Positions 31,482-41,949 of a DNA stretch of 64,000 bases are shown here, piece by piece. The notes beneath the pieces were generated by a model, which was given only the letters and a program-made list of their open reading frames with translations, searched no databases and was not told the origin of the DNA. The position numbers and the translations under genes are program-made. This stretch comes from Pseudomonadota bacterium (GTDB taxonomy: Bacteria > Bdellovibrionota > UBA1018 > CAIMNF01): contig JAIXWV010000034.1 of NCBI GenBank assembly GCA_027491115.1, forward strand, positions 124,001-188,000, written 5' to 3'. Each line of letters starts with the position of its first letter. Position 1 is the first letter of the stretch.

Positions 31482-32812
31482 CAGGACTTGAATGTCTCCC
31501 TACCTCTGAATTTAGCACGGGTCCCCAGTGCTTGTTCAAGACGAATCAACTGATTGTACTTGGCAAGTCGATCAGTCCGGGAAGCGGATCCGGTCTTGAT
31601 TTGACCGGCGTCGGATGCAACCGCCAGGTCAGCGATGAAACTGTCTTCACTCTCACCGCTCCGATGGGAGATTACGGTCGTGTAGTTCGAATGATGAGCC
31701 ATTCGCATGGCCTCGAGAGTTTCGGTCACGGTACCGATCTGGTTCAGTTTCACGAGAAGGGAATTAGCCACTCCTCTCTCGATCCCCTTTTTCAGATACT
31801 CGGGATTCGTCACGAACAGGTCGTCACCGACCAGCTGGATCCGGCTTCCAAGTCGGGTGGTGAGCAACTTCCAGCCTTCCCAATCGTGTTCAGCAAGGCC
31901 GTCTTCAATGGAAAGGATCGGGTACTGGGACACCCACTTCTCATACAACTGAACCATGTCCGCCGAAGTCCGGGGAGATCCTTCAAATTGGTAAACGCAT
32001 CCGTTCCCATCCTTCTTAGAAAATTCACTCGAGGCACAATCCAGCGCCAGCGCAATCTGGGACCCTGCCCGGTAACCGGCAGTTTCAATCGCGTCGAGCA
32101 GAAGGGTCAGGACCTTTTCGTGAGAGCCGGGGCCGGCCTCGGCTTCAACGCCAAGCTTCGGAGCAAAACCGCCCTCATCGCCGACCGCCGTGGTCAGACC
32201 CCGTTTGTGAAGGATCTTTTTCAAGGAATGAAACACTTCCACTCCCGCCCTCAAGGCTTCGGAAAAACGATCAAATCCCACGGGAATGATCATGAATTCC
32301 TGAATGGCGATACCATTATCTGCGTGTTTTCCTCCATTGAACACATTCATGAGGGGTACAGGGAGGGTCACTCCTCGGGATCCGAATAGACCCGCCAGAT
32401 GTTCGGTCAGGGCCAAGGGATGGATCCGACTGGAGTCGAGATTGAGTGCGTGCAAACGGGCGAAAGCCATACTGACTGGAAGGATCGAATTGGCGCCGAG
32501 TTTGGACTTGTTCGGAGTTCCATCGAGATCGCGGAGCAAATCATCGAAAATTGCCTGATTGTGGAACTCTCTCCCGACAATGGCCGGAGCGATCTCTCGA
32601 TCTACGTGGGCGATAGCCTTGAGGACACCCTTACCCAGATAGCGTTTGGCATCCCCGTCCCGGAGTTCGAGCGCCTCGCCCTCACCGGTGGAGGCACCGG
32701 ACGGAACAATGGCCGAAGCCCGGATGGAACCTGAAATGAGTTCGACTTCCACCGTGGGGTAACCCCGGGAATCGAGAACTTCACGCGAAACAACTTGATC
32801 GATTTTTAGCAT
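31478..32812 (-). CDS. eno: Enolase
   Basis: [69 protein letters not shown] 32812 (MLKIDQ) preferred. Confidence 0.96.
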   Translation of the reverse strand: MLKIDQVVSREVLDSRGYPTVEVELISGSIRASAIVPSGASTGEGEALELRDGDAKRYLGKGVLKAIAHVDREIAPAIVGREFHNQAIFDDLLRDLDGTPNKSKLGANSILPVSMAFARLHALNLDSSRIHPLALTEHLAGLFGSRGVTLPVPLMNVFNGGKHADNGIAIQEFMIIPVGFDRFSEALRAGVEVFHSLKKILHKRGLTTAVGDEGGFAPKLGVEAEAGPGSHEKVLTLLLDAIETAGYRAGSQIALALDCASSEFSKKDGNGCVYQFEGSPRTSADMVQLYEKWVSQYPILSIEDGLAEHDWEGWKLLTTRLGSRIQLVGDDLFVTNPEYLKKGIERGVANSLLVKLNQIGTVTETLEAMRMAHHSNYTTVISHRSGESEDSFIADLAVASDAGQIKTGSASRTDRLAKYNQLIRLEQALGTRAKFRGRETFKSW

Positions 32813-32962
32813 CACTGAACTCCTGCCTGTCGTTCGATTGTTCCAGAGGAATCCCGGATTCGCAAGACAACCCGATCCAAAATGACCCGACCCGTCAACC
32901 ATCAGATGACTTGCAGAATTTAAGGGAGTCGGTTACGGTTCAGTGGATTCGATCACCGTTGT

Positions 32963-33038
32963 GGGGGTATAGCTCAGTTGGTAGAGCGTTTCCATGGCAT
33001 GGAAAAGGTCCTCGGTTCGAATCCGTGTACCTCCACCA
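32963..33038 (+). tRNA. tRNA-Ala (GGC)
   Basis: GGGGGTA...TACCTCC acceptor with G3:U70, anticodon loop ATGGCAT, encoded CCA. Confidence 0.93.
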
Positions 33039-33051
33039 TTTAACTCCAATC

Positions 33052-33077
33052 AAGCCGGCGCACCGCCGGCTTTTTTA
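33052..33077 (+). terminator. Rho-independent terminator after tRNA-Ala
   Basis: GCCGGCG-CAC-CGCCGGC followed by TTTTTT. Confidence 0.9.
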
Positions 33078-33106
33078 TTTCCCGACTCCGGTCAGACCCG
33101 ACACCC

Positions 33107-34546
33107 ATGAACACTTTTGAAACTTTTCATCTGTCAGACAAGCTGAAGACGGTACTGGCAGAACTGGGCTATTCCTCGCCGACTCCGATCCAAGCACAAA
33201 GCCTGCCTCACTTGCTTCAGGGTCGGGACCTGATCGGACAGTCTGCGACTGGCAGCGGAAAAACCGCCGCCTACACTCTACCCTTGCTCGAACGACTCGA
33301 CAGCGACTGCCCCGACCTGCAACGGCAAAGAGGGCTTCAGGCATTGATCCTGTGTCCCACCCGTGAACTCGCCCTTCAGGTCTCCGGAGAAATCCGCAAA
33401 CTCGGAAAAAAACACATCGGATTGAAAGTCCTTCCGGTCACCGGCGGGGTTCCCATCGGTCCCCAGATCGTCGCTTTGGAGAAGGGAATCCACATCGTCG
33501 TCGGTACCCCCGGGCGTATCGGAGACCACCTGAGAAGAAACACCCTCGAGATCGCATCGATCCGGACCTTGGTACTCGACGAAGCGGATCGAATGCTCGA
33601 GATGGGATTCCAGGAAGAAATGGACTTCATCTTCACCCGGCTCCCTTCCGCCCGACACACGATGCTTTTCTCGGCGACTTTCCCGACCACCATCGAATCC
33701 TGGAGTCGTTCGATCCAGAACGATCCGGTCCGGATCGTGATCGAACCCGAGACGCTTTCCCGTCCCGACATCGAACAGCGGGCCTACGTGGTCGAACCCC
33801 TGCATGCAGATCGCGTCGACTTCAATGACCGTTTGAAACTGATGCTCTATTTGCTGAAAGAGCGCGATCCGGCAAGTTGCATCGTGTTCGTCAACTTCAA
33901 GGCGGACGCATCTGCCCTGGAAAGTGAGCTCAAGCGCATCGGGGTGAGTGTCGGGGCCCTACACGGCGACCTGGAACAACCCGACCGGGAACGGGTGATG
34001 GCGAGATTCAGAAACCGCAGCATCAGAATCCTGATCGCCACCGATGTTGCCGCCCGAGGGATCGATGTCGAATCAGTCGACACTGTGGTGAATTTTGAAC
34101 TCCCGCTCAAGCCTGAAATCTATGTCCACCGGATCGGAAGAACAGGGCGGGCGGGACGCTCCGGAATATCAATGACACTGATCGCCGCCAAGCAGGTGGA
34201 GAAACTCGCGCCACTCGAGCAATTGACCGGGATGAAGATCCTAATCCAGAAGGGGCTTGATCTGAAGAACCGGAAGCTAGCCGATTTGAGTGCGGATTTG
34301 AAGCTCGATTCTGAAATGGAAACCCTCTTCATTGGGGCAGGAAGGAAGAACAAGCTTCGCCCGGGTGACATCCTGGGAGCACTCACCGGGGAATGCGGCA
34401 TCGCAGGAGAAGAAATCGGTAAAATCGAGATCCAGGATTACATTTCATTTGTCGCGATTTCAAAGCGAGTTTCCAGAAAAGCGCTATCCGGATTGGAGAC
34501 AGGAAGAGTCAAAGGACGCAGGGTCCGGGTCGAATTGGCCCGCTAA
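33107..34546 (+). CDS. dbpA: DEAD-box RNA helicase with DbpA RNA-binding domain
   Basis: SATGSGKTAAYTLPLLE, VLDEADRMLEMGF, SATFPT, HRIGRTGRAG, C-terminal GDILGALTGECGIAGEEIGKIEIQDYISFVAI. Confidence 0.92.
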   Translation: MNTFETFHLSDKLKTVLAELGYSSPTPIQAQSLPHLLQGRDLIGQSATGSGKTAAYTLPLLERLDSDCPDLQRQRGLQALILCPTRELALQVSGEIRKLGKKHIGLKVLPVTGGVPIGPQIVALEKGIHIVVGTPGRIGDHLRRNTLEIASIRTLVLDEADRMLEMGFQEEMDFIFTRLPSARHTMLFSATFPTTIESWSRSIQNDPVRIVIEPETLSRPDIEQRAYVVEPLHADRVDFNDRLKLMLYLLKERDPASCIVFVNFKADASALESELKRIGVSVGALHGDLEQPDRERVMARFRNRSIRILIATDVAARGIDVESVDTVVNFELPLKPEIYVHRIGRTGRAGRSGISMTLIAAKQVEKLAPLEQLTGMKILIQKGLDLKNRKLADLSADLKLDSEMETLFIGAGRKNKLRPGDILGALTGECGIAGEEIGKIEIQDYISFVAISKRVSRKALSGLETGRVKGRRVRVELAR

Positions 34547-34617
34547 CGCAGACTGCTCCGCCGGCTTTGCACGCTCCGCCTTTTCAAACAATCTGATTCG
34601 CTCTAAAATCCGCACCG

Positions 34618-35664
34618 ATGGCTGTGTTCGGTTCACCCAGGCAGGCCCTGGAAGTATTGATTCAAAACCAGCAACGTGAGTTTCGTATTCCGAAACCCTT
34701 TCGGGAGCTTCTGATCGACGTAGTCTTGGGTGTTGTCGGATTCCGCGAGGAAGGCTCTGGAAAAGCACCGGATGTCTTCCTCATGTCGGATCTGGGCGAA
34801 ATTCAGAACCGCTTGCGAGGTGCCGACCCCATCCCCATCGGAGAAGGGCCTTTCCAATCCCTCACTGTGAAAAAGGCACTGAAGTCGTGTGGCCCCCTCA
34901 CTCGCGATCGGGACTGGTCGGTTTACCTGCTGCTCGAACAAAGCCGGATCAGGTTCGGAATTTTCCGGAACTCACCCTCCCCCCTCCATGAGCCAAGCTT
35001 TCATCGACTCAGAACCGTCACTGAACCCACCACGCTTCTGATCGGGGTTCAGCGATCAGGTGAATCAGTCGTAGAGATCCGCGCATTCGGAGGACCGGTC
35101 ATCTATTTCGACACTTCGGGAAAGAAAGAGAAGCGGGACCACCCGGCCCTCCTCATCCACTCTGTCTCCAAAGCCGTGAGCCGAGATGTTCCTCCTCCTC
35201 TCCGGAACAAGCTCCGGCGGTTTTACGAGAAAATCATGGAGGCCCTCTTCACCGGACCTCACGGTTGCTTGATCGCAATCCTCGAAGCCGGTCACCCACC
35301 TCCTGAACTACTGAAAGACGGAATCCACCTTCATCCCCCGCTGGACCCGGCGCAGGTGTTAAGCGCTCATTTACTCAAGAAATCATCCGAGACGACCACC
35401 GCGCTCTTCGCCTATTCCAATCTGATCCGGAACATGTTGGAAACCGACGGGGTGACCATCTTCGACACTCGAGGCCGAATCATCAGTTACCATGCCTTCG
35501 TCCTCGATCCGGGAGTGAGCGCATCCTACCTGGATTTGACGGGTGGTGCGAGGAGTCGAGCTTATCTCAGGATGAAAACAGCACTAGGCAGCAGACTTTA
35601 TGCGGTTCTATACAAGTCACAAGACGGAGACGGTGAATTCGAAGCCTACCGCGCTTCAAACTGA
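34618..35664 (+). CDS. Protein with degenerate diadenylate cyclase (DAC/DisA_N)-like C-terminus
   Basis: C-terminal DGVTIFDTRGRIISYHAFVLD...TGGARSRAYLRMKTALGSRLYAVLYKSQDGDGEF aligns by eye with DAC layout DGA...G-x-RHR-A. Confidence 0.45.
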   Translation: MAVFGSPRQALEVLIQNQQREFRIPKPFRELLIDVVLGVVGFREEGSGKAPDVFLMSDLGEIQNRLRGADPIPIGEGPFQSLTVKKALKSCGPLTRDRDWSVYLLLEQSRIRFGIFRNSPSPLHEPSFHRLRTVTEPTTLLIGVQRSGESVVEIRAFGGPVIYFDTSGKKEKRDHPALLIHSVSKAVSRDVPPPLRNKLRRFYEKIMEALFTGPHGCLIAILEAGHPPPELLKDGIHLHPPLDPAQVLSAHLLKKSSETTTALFAYSNLIRNMLETDGVTIFDTRGRIISYHAFVLDPGVSASYLDLTGGARSRAYLRMKTALGSRLYAVLYKSQDGDGEFEAYRASN

Positions 35665-36585
35665 ACCTTCATTGTCCTCGTCCGGAAACTCATCAATCAT
35701 GCCTTCGCGGATCTCTTCCAATTCACGAAGACGTTTCCTGAGGCGGAGTTGGACCCCGAGCCTTTGAACCAGGGGAAGAAGTCGCTCTGCGAGGCGCTCT
35801 TCCTTGACCACGAGAAAATGAGGCAGTCTCTTTTGCTGTTCAATGGAACCGAGCAAAGCCTCTGCGGTTTCCTGCTCAGGACTGGCATGCGCCTCCAGAG
35901 TCACGAGACCGAGCAATCCCATGCCCCTCTCAGCGACGGCCGCACACTGGACAAAAACTTCCTGGTTACCCTGGAAACGGGTCGCAGGCAGGAAAAACGG
36001 GGAGGCTTCCCAAACTCCGTCTTGTGGAAGTTTTGCGGCCTGGATCCGTTGGATCCGGGACTCCTGGACTTCGATCGGGGCAAAACGGGAAAATACCTCT
36101 TCCGGGAATTCCTTCACTTCACCTCTCCAAGTCCCCGCCACTTTCCAGAGGTGGTAACAGTAGTCCTCGGTCTCACCGAGTACGGGAATTTTCTCATCAT
36201 CCAATCGACCAACCAAGAAATTGATCCCGTCGAAGACTTCGAAAAGAAGCTGTTTTTCATCGAGCCTGAGGGGCTCGGGCGGAAGCCCTGGACGACACGA
36301 TTCATAGCGCTCCACATGGTCTTCCACAATTTCCACCCGGATCCCGTCCGTCGTGGCAAAATCGAGGCCGAACTCGGGAATCCAATCACCGCTCCGATAA
36401 TCGAGATAACGCTGGGCCGGATCAGAACCTCGGAGAATCAACATCCGGAAATCGGCTTCTTGGTCCTCACCAAAAAGGATGCAAACACCCTGTTCGCCAA
36501 TCTCCATCCAGATACCCGTCCACTCATCGAAACGGGTCCAAGGGGCGAGGTCGTGAAAGCGTTCCAGGATCTGGTCGGGACTCAT
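35656..36585 (-). CDS. Hypothetical protein
   Basis: Long acidic ORF without motifs I recognise, better than the antisense ORF 35749..36825. Confidence 0.5.
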   Translation of the reverse strand: MSPDQILERFHDLAPWTRFDEWTGIWMEIGEQGVCILFGEDQEADFRMLILRGSDPAQRYLDYRSGDWIPEFGLDFATTDGIRVEIVEDHVERYESCRPGLPPEPLRLDEKQLLFEVFDGINFLVGRLDDEKIPVLGETEDYCYHLWKVAGTWRGEVKEFPEEVFSRFAPIEVQESRIQRIQAAKLPQDGVWEASPFFLPATRFQGNQEVFVQCAAVAERGMGLLGLVTLEAHASPEQETAEALLGSIEQQKRLPHFLVVKEERLAERLLPLVQRLGVQLRLRKRLRELEEIREGMIDEFPDEDNEGSV

Positions 36586-36649
36586 GATGACCCTGAGAAT
36601 AGCTCACAGCAGGGTGGACTGAGAAGACTGAAATCGGTAAAACGGTGGC

Positions 36650-37246
36650 ATGTTCAAAATCCCGGTCCCGGTTCTGATCCTGCAGCATCCCCAGGAGCCT
36701 TCGCGAAAAGACAAGGAGGCCGGGTCTGCGGCCATGCTCACCTCCTCACTCGAACCCTGCCATGTGGCGACAGGACTGTCCTGGAGGAGCCTGCCCCAAG
36801 CCCTGAAGGGTTGGAAAGGCATTGAAGACCATCCAGACCTGACCCGCCCCGGACTCTGGCACACCCTGTACCTGGGCACGAAAAAACATTCTGAAACCGG
36901 TGGCCGTCTTGATCCGGGAATCTACTACCTCGACAAAAAAGGGAACCCCAAAGATCCTCCGGAATCACCCGAAGTCGGAGGACTGATCCTACTCGATGGG
37001 ACCTGGGCCCAGGCCAAAACACTTTGGTGGAGGAACGCCTGGCTCCTCAAGACCAAGAGGATCTACATCATTCCCAAAGAGAAATCCCGTTACGGAAACA
37101 TCCGCAAAGAGCCGAGACCCGAATGCGTCTCGACCCTCGAAGCCGCTGCAGAGACACTCTCGTTTCTGGGACTCGATCCTGCGATCGAATCCACCCTCAA
37201 GAGCCGCTTTTCGGAAGGGCTCCGGAAATTAGCGACGCCCCTTTGA
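36650..37246 (+). CDS. DTW domain protein (tRNA-uridine aminocarboxypropyltransferase-like)
   Basis: LILLDGTWAQAKTLWWRNAWL...YGNIRKEPRPECVSTLEAAAETL. Confidence 0.75.
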   Translation: MFKIPVPVLILQHPQEPSRKDKEAGSAAMLTSSLEPCHVATGLSWRSLPQALKGWKGIEDHPDLTRPGLWHTLYLGTKKHSETGGRLDPGIYYLDKKGNPKDPPESPEVGGLILLDGTWAQAKTLWWRNAWLLKTKRIYIIPKEKSRYGNIRKEPRPECVSTLEAAAETLSFLGLDPAIESTLKSRFSEGLRKLATPL

Positions 37247-37528
37247 TCCTTGCTGCATTTTTGCAAGCATGTCCATGGCTGCTTTCATTTGAGCCTGCAT
37301 CTGGGGATTGTTCATCTGTCCCATCAATGCGCCCAGATTCGGAGGCATACCACCGGCACCACTCATCATTTTCTGCATCTGGCCCATGGCATCGTTCATA
37401 TTTTTTGAACCGGGGAACGCCATCTTCATCATTTGTTCAGAAGCTTTTTTTAGCTTCAAGAACACGAACACGTTCACTGCGGTCAGAATTGCCACGAACA
37501 CCCAACTGATGATCACCCAAGTCGACAT
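37229..37528 (-). CDS. Small Met-rich single-TM protein
   Basis: MSTWVIISWVFVAILTAVNVFVFLKL then Met/Gln/Gly-rich tail. Confidence 0.5.
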   Translation of the reverse strand: MSTWVIISWVFVAILTAVNVFVFLKLKKASEQMMKMAFPGSKNMNDAMGQMQKMMSGAGGMPPNLGALMGQMNNPQMQAQMKAAMDMLAKMQQGSKGRR

Positions 37529-37563
37529 AGTGCCGCGAGCGTAGCCAAGGATACGATTCCCCG

Positions 37564-38319
37564 TCAAGGCCAAAAGACCCCGGGATTACCCGGGTTTCGC
37601 TGCCAGTCAAAACAAGATTTCGCATCGAACTCGGGCACATAGGCCGCTCGGATCGGACCCTGATCCGGAAAAAACAAAGAAAAAACAGAGGTGAGAAGCC
37701 ATGCTTCGAGATCCCTAGCACCCCGTAACTCGCGGGAGGGGGGTACCGGGAGGCGGATTCTCGGACGAGGGTTCAGGAAGCTCCAGTCCACCCAAGCATG
37801 GTGTTTCGGATCCAGACTGAGCGAGAGCACATCGAGGTTTCCGGATGGTTCTGTCTCAGCAAAAAAATAGAGCTCCCGTGGAAGAGGAATCTTCGGCAAC
37901 TCCCGGGCGAGGCAGGACGGATCATTTTCTGATTCGGACTCGAACACCAGCTCGAGCGAGGCCTGCTTCACCAGTCGATAACTCACCATCCCGGGCTTGA
38001 GCCCATTCAGACATTGCGCAACTGTCTCATGACGCGACACCAACTCCGCCCAAAGAACCGAGGGACGGAGACAGGATCGAACCTCGTCTTTCCTGTCGGA
38101 CTCATCCAGCTCTCCCGGTGAAACCGGAACCAGATCGGGCCGGTGAAAGCGGACGCGAGTGAGATCAATCCGCCGGACCTCATAACGGGCACCGCCGCCT
38201 TCCTTGACCACAGGGCCGGAGCACGAAACGGCTAGCAACGTGAAACACGTGAACACGGCTAGACGCCCGCCCCATCCCGTGAAATCAATTCTTTGCATCG
38301 AGATCCTTAGCCTTCGCAT
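37564..38319 (-). CDS. Putative lipoprotein
   Basis: Hydrophobic N-terminus with LLAVSCSG lipobox-like motif. Confidence 0.5.
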   Translation of the reverse strand: MRRLRISMQRIDFTGWGGRLAVFTCFTLLAVSCSGPVVKEGGGARYEVRRIDLTRVRFHRPDLVPVSPGELDESDRKDEVRSCLRPSVLWAELVSRHETVAQCLNGLKPGMVSYRLVKQASLELVFESESENDPSCLARELPKIPLPRELYFFAETEPSGNLDVLSLSLDPKHHAWVDWSFLNPRPRIRLPVPPSRELRGARDLEAWLLTSVFSLFFPDQGPIRAAYVPEFDAKSCFDWQRNPGNPGVFWP

Positions 38320-39046
38320 TCACGCGATGGAATTCTTCCACCATCCGGGCATGAACCGAGGCGATCAAGGGTCCGAGGTCCTTCCCCTTCCATTCCGCTG
38401 TATCCACAGCTGGCAGAATCGAAACCACGACGTGCCCACCCGCCAGCTCGAAACTCTCCCACACTCCCTTGCCCCTCAGGCTCGAACACACCACCGGAAC
38501 CAAAGGGAGCCCGCTCTCGGCGGCGATCTGGAACGCCCCCTTCTTGAAAGGAAGGAACTCCCCCGTCTTGCTCCGGGTTCCCTCCGGAAAAATAGCAAGA
38601 TTGAGCCCGTGCCTCACCAAACGGTCCCTCACTGCCGAGAGTTTCGCCAAAGAACCCGAACGATCTTTGCGATCGATGAGCAGGTTACCGGCGAGCCAAA
38701 AGAACCAACCGAAGAGCGGAATCCGGAGCAACTCCCGTTTTCCGACAATCAACACCCCGGTCGGGCAGGACTGACTGATCAAGGCGAAATCGAGCCCGCT
38801 TTGATGATTACCGATCATCACGGACGGGCGCGGAATGGATGCTTTTTGAGCAGGATCGATCACCAGCTTCAATCCCACCAACGCGCGTGCGTAGACACTG
38901 AAGGGTCTGATGAACACTTCATTCAATCGATAGCGGAAAGAAGGAGCCACCACCAAAAGAGGCAAGGCCACAAAACCTACGATGAGTGCGAACACTCCGG
39001 AGGAAATGAATCCGACCAAAAGGAAAAACGCCTTCAAGAGTCCCAT
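38285..39046 (-). CDS. plsC: 1-acyl-sn-glycerol-3-phosphate acyltransferase
   Basis: IGNHQSGLDFALIS (NHX4D), FPEGTRSKTGEFLPFKKGAF. Confidence 0.9.
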   Translation of the reverse strand: MGLLKAFFLLVGFISSGVFALIVGFVALPLLVVAPSFRYRLNEVFIRPFSVYARALVGLKLVIDPAQKASIPRPSVMIGNHQSGLDFALISQSCPTGVLIVGKRELLRIPLFGWFFWLAGNLLIDRKDRSGSLAKLSAVRDRLVRHGLNLAIFPEGTRSKTGEFLPFKKGAFQIAAESGLPLVPVVCSSLRGKGVWESFELAGGHVVVSILPAVDTAEWKGKDLGPLIASVHARMVEEFHRVNAKAKDLDAKN

Positions 39047-39963
39047 GTCGAATTCCGGGTGCAGTTGGCCAGATAGGCCTGCAAGGCCCTTGAGACCGGG
39101 CGGGAATAGCCCATGAGCTGACTGAGGCGGGCCCCGGTCTCGCAGAGCGCGCGGTAATCCACTCCGGTCTCCATTCCGTTCTCTTTCAAGAAATACACGA
39201 GGTCCTCGGTGGCCAGATTTCCGCTCGCACCGGGAGCGAACGGACAGCCGCCGAGACCGGAGACGGAAGAATCGAAAGTTCGAACCCCGAGTTCGAGCGC
39301 TCGAACGGCATTCGCCAACGCCGTCCCACGGGTATCATGAAAATGGGCTGCATAGCGCCCCGCACCTCCATTCCGGATCAAAGGCCCGAGCACATCGGAG
39401 ACTCCCCGGGGAGCGGCCACCCCGATCGTGTCACCGACCGAGACCTCGTCCACCGGCAAGGCTGCCATCCGCTCGATCACGGTGATGGCATGCTTCGGAT
39501 CGATACGCCCCTGGAAGGGACATCCGAACACGGTCGAAACATAACCCCTCACCCGGATCCCGGCGGCAATGGCTTCTGAGACCACGGCTTCGATTTCCTT
39601 GAAGGAGTCTTCGACTCCCATTCCGATGTTCTTGCGGTTGAACTCCTCGCTCACTGCAGTGAACACGGCGATGTGCTTCACGCCCTTCTCGATGGCGCGT
39701 CCGAGTCCTTTGCGGTTCGGGACGAGAAAGTAAAACTCCCCTGGAAGTCCGGACGACAAAAGACCGTCCTGAACGGCTTCACTATCCGCCATTTGTGGAA
39801 CACGATCGGAACGGACAAAGGCCCCGGCTTCGAGCTTTCTGATGCCGGCCCCGGTCAGCCTCGATATGAGATCCAATTTGTCTGGAAGAGGGAGAATCCG
39901 GGATTCATTCTGAAGCCCGTCACGGGGACCGACCTCAAACAAGGTGACCTTGGAATCACTCAT
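39034..39963 (-). CDS. Hydroxymethylglutaryl-CoA lyase
   Basis: LFEVGPRDGLQNE, SVGDTIGVAAP, GGCPFAPGASGNLATEDLVYFL. ATG 39963 preferred. Confidence 0.92.
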   Translation of the reverse strand: MSDSKVTLFEVGPRDGLQNESRILPLPDKLDLISRLTGAGIRKLEAGAFVRSDRVPQMADSEAVQDGLLSSGLPGEFYFLVPNRKGLGRAIEKGVKHIAVFTAVSEEFNRKNIGMGVEDSFKEIEAVVSEAIAAGIRVRGYVSTVFGCPFQGRIDPKHAITVIERMAALPVDEVSVGDTIGVAAPRGVSDVLGPLIRNGGAGRYAAHFHDTRGTALANAVRALELGVRTFDSSVSGLGGCPFAPGASGNLATEDLVYFLKENGMETGVDYRALCETGARLSQLMGYSRPVSRALQAYLANCTRNSTWDS

Positions 39964-40438
39964 GCTTTCCTTCCTCGAAATCGAGCAGCTTCTGGCCCGG
40001 AGCGAGAATCGCACCTTCTTCTACGTGGATGCGAACCACCTTTCCGGAACTGCCTGCTTTGACGGCGAACTCCATCTTCATGGCCTCGACCATGAGTAAC
40101 GCCGTGCCGGCCGTGACGATCTCGGTCTCTTTCACCAGGATCTTCCGGACCTTGCCGGGAAACTGTGCGGTGTAATCGGATGCGGAATCGCTGGCGGAAC
40201 TCCCCCTCGACTGTTCTACGCGCTCGCCATAAAAATCATGCGAGATCCCGTCCGTGAACTTGGCGAAGAAACGCTTACGCTCTCTCGAATAAAAAAACCG
40301 CTTTCGCTCGACCGTTCCGTCATCGCGATTCCGGCTGGCAATGACCCACCCACCGGGACGGACCTCGAAGGTCCAACCGGCGTCGAAGGATTCGGGGGAC
40401 TGGATTTTTTGACCTGAAATTCTCAACAAGGTTTTCAT
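39956..40438 (-). CDS. Biotin/lipoyl carrier protein of acyl-CoA carboxylase
   Basis: LLMVEAMKMEFAVKAGSSGKV (biotin attachment EAMKM). Confidence 0.85.
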   Translation of the reverse strand: MKTLLRISGQKIQSPESFDAGWTFEVRPGGWVIASRNRDDGTVERKRFFYSRERKRFFAKFTDGISHDFYGERVEQSRGSSASDSASDYTAQFPGKVRKILVKETEIVTAGTALLMVEAMKMEFAVKAGSSGKVVRIHVEEGAILAPGQKLLDFEEGKHE

Positions 40439-41949
40439 AAACGGGTTTTACTCCACAACTCGCGGGTGAATGCGGCCCCATCAGTGGAGCCCGCATGCGA
40501 GGTGCCTGAGGATCCACCACCGGACCGGAATGCTTCCGAATGCTCGAACGCCTCGATCAGATCGAGTGCTCCCTCCTCGATGCCGGGAGCGAAGGTCTTG
40601 AATTCCCGATCCAGCAAAAGCGTGCTGACTTTTCCTGAAACCACGCGTGGATCATGGGCGATCGCATTCAAGTACTCGAGATTCGTTCCGATCCCGCTGA
40701 TCACGGTCTCCCGGAGCACGTACTGCATCCGCTTCACCGCAAGCTCCCGGGTCGGGGCCTTAACAATCAATTTGGCGCACATGGAATCAAATTGTGTGCC
40801 CATCTCTTGCCCCACTTCGACCCCGCGGTCGATCCGGATGCCGGGACCGCTTGGCCAGATCAGGTGATCCACGCGTCCAGTGCTCGGAATGAAGCCTTGG
40901 GCCGCGTCTTCGGCGTAAACCCGGACCTCGATCGAATGACCTTCTGTTCCACTCAGCTCCGGTAAACGGTAAGCAGGATCGATAGCCAGACGAATCTGTT
41001 CATGAACCAGATCCACTCCGGTCACCGATTCGGTCACCGGATGTTCCACTTGCAGCCGGGTGTTCATCTCGATGAAAAAAAAGTCACGGACGGTTCCATC
41101 GGTGAGAGTCTCAACAAGAAACTCGATCGTCCCTGCGGAGCGGTACCGGGTGTGGGCAACCAGCTTGAGAGCGCTCTCGAACAATCCCTGGCGGATCTTC
41201 TCGGGCAGATGCGGAGCGGGTGCTTCTTCCCAAACCTTTTGATGCCGGCGCTGGAGAGAACACTCCCGTTCGAACAGGTGGATGCCTCCCCCTTTACCAT
41301 CACCGAAAACCTGAACCTCGATGTGGCGTGGGTTCTGGACATAGCGTTCGAAGAAGAGGGTTCCGTCTCCGAACGACGAGAGCGCTTCGCGGGCGGCACT
41401 CTCAGCCTCGGACTTCAAAGACTCAAAGTCTTCCACGCGACGCATGCCTTTACCACCACCCCCGGCATGGGCCTTGATCAAAATCGGGAATCCGATCGAC
41501 TCGGCGGTCCGGCGCAAATCTGCATCACTGGTGCGGGTCAAATCGAGCTTCGCCCAAGGCACGGTTGGAACGCCAAGTTCTTCGGCCAGTTCTTTCGCAG
41601 CGATCTTTCCGCCCATCGCCTCCATGGTTTCGGGCAGAGGTCCGAGAAACTCGATCCCTGCCTCGATCACGGCCTTCACAAAATGGGGGCGCTCCGACAA
41701 AAACCCATAACCGGGATGAATGAGCGTCACACCCCGTGCCTTGGCCACCGACACGAGCGAATCAACATCGAGGTAAGAAGTCACAGGCCAGGCTTCGTCG
41801 GCAAGGGTCACATGACGGGCACCTTCATCCCCGGGTGCGTACACCGCAAGAGTCGGAATCCCGAGTTCATAGGCGGCCTGGAATATGCGGCAAGCGATCT
41901 CCGACCGGTTCGCCACCATGAGCTTGTGTGATTTCATGATTGAATCCAC
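40435..41949 (-). CDS. Biotin carboxylase subunit of acyl-CoA carboxylase (likely methylcrotonyl-CoA type)
   Basis: LMVANRSEIACRIFQAA, IHPGYGFLSE, HAGGGGKGMRRV, FIEMNTRLQVEHPVTE. Likely start 41937 (MKSHKL). Confidence 0.92.
   Translation of the reverse strand: MDSIMKSHKLMVANRSEIACRIFQAAYELGIPTLAVYAPGDEGARHVTLADEAWPVTSYLDVDSLVSVAKARGVTLIHPGYGFLSERPHFVKAVIEAGIEFLGPLPETMEAMGGKIAAKELAEELGVPTVPWAKLDLTRTSDADLRRTAESIGFPILIKAHAGGGGKGMRRVEDFESLKSEAESAAREALSSFGDGTLFFERYVQNPRHIEVQVFGDGKGGGIHLFERECSLQRRHQKVWEEAPAPHLPEKIRQGLFESALKLVAHTRYRSAGTIEFLVETLTDGTVRDFFFIEMNTRLQVEHPVTESVTGVDLVHEQIRLAIDPAYRLPELSGTEGHSIEVRVYAEDAAQGFIPSTGRVDHLIWPSGPGIRIDRGVEVGQEMGTQFDSMCAKLIVKAPTRELAVKRMQYVLRETVISGIGTNLEYLNAIAHDPRVVSGKVSTLLLDREFKTFAPGIEEGALDLIEAFEHSEAFRSGGGSSGTSHAGSTDGAAFTRELWSKTRL

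Noticed and set aside
32911-33120. Small ORF with GYSSVGRAFPWHGKGPRFESVYLH
   Set aside because: Typical spurious translation of a tRNA (here tRNA-Ala).
35749-36825. 358-aa ORF on the plus strand
   Set aside because: Antisense to 35656..36585 and running into the DTW-domain gene; no recognisable motif.
41002-41931. 309-aa ORF on the plus strand
   Set aside because: Antisense to the biotin carboxylase gene, which has clear conserved motifs.
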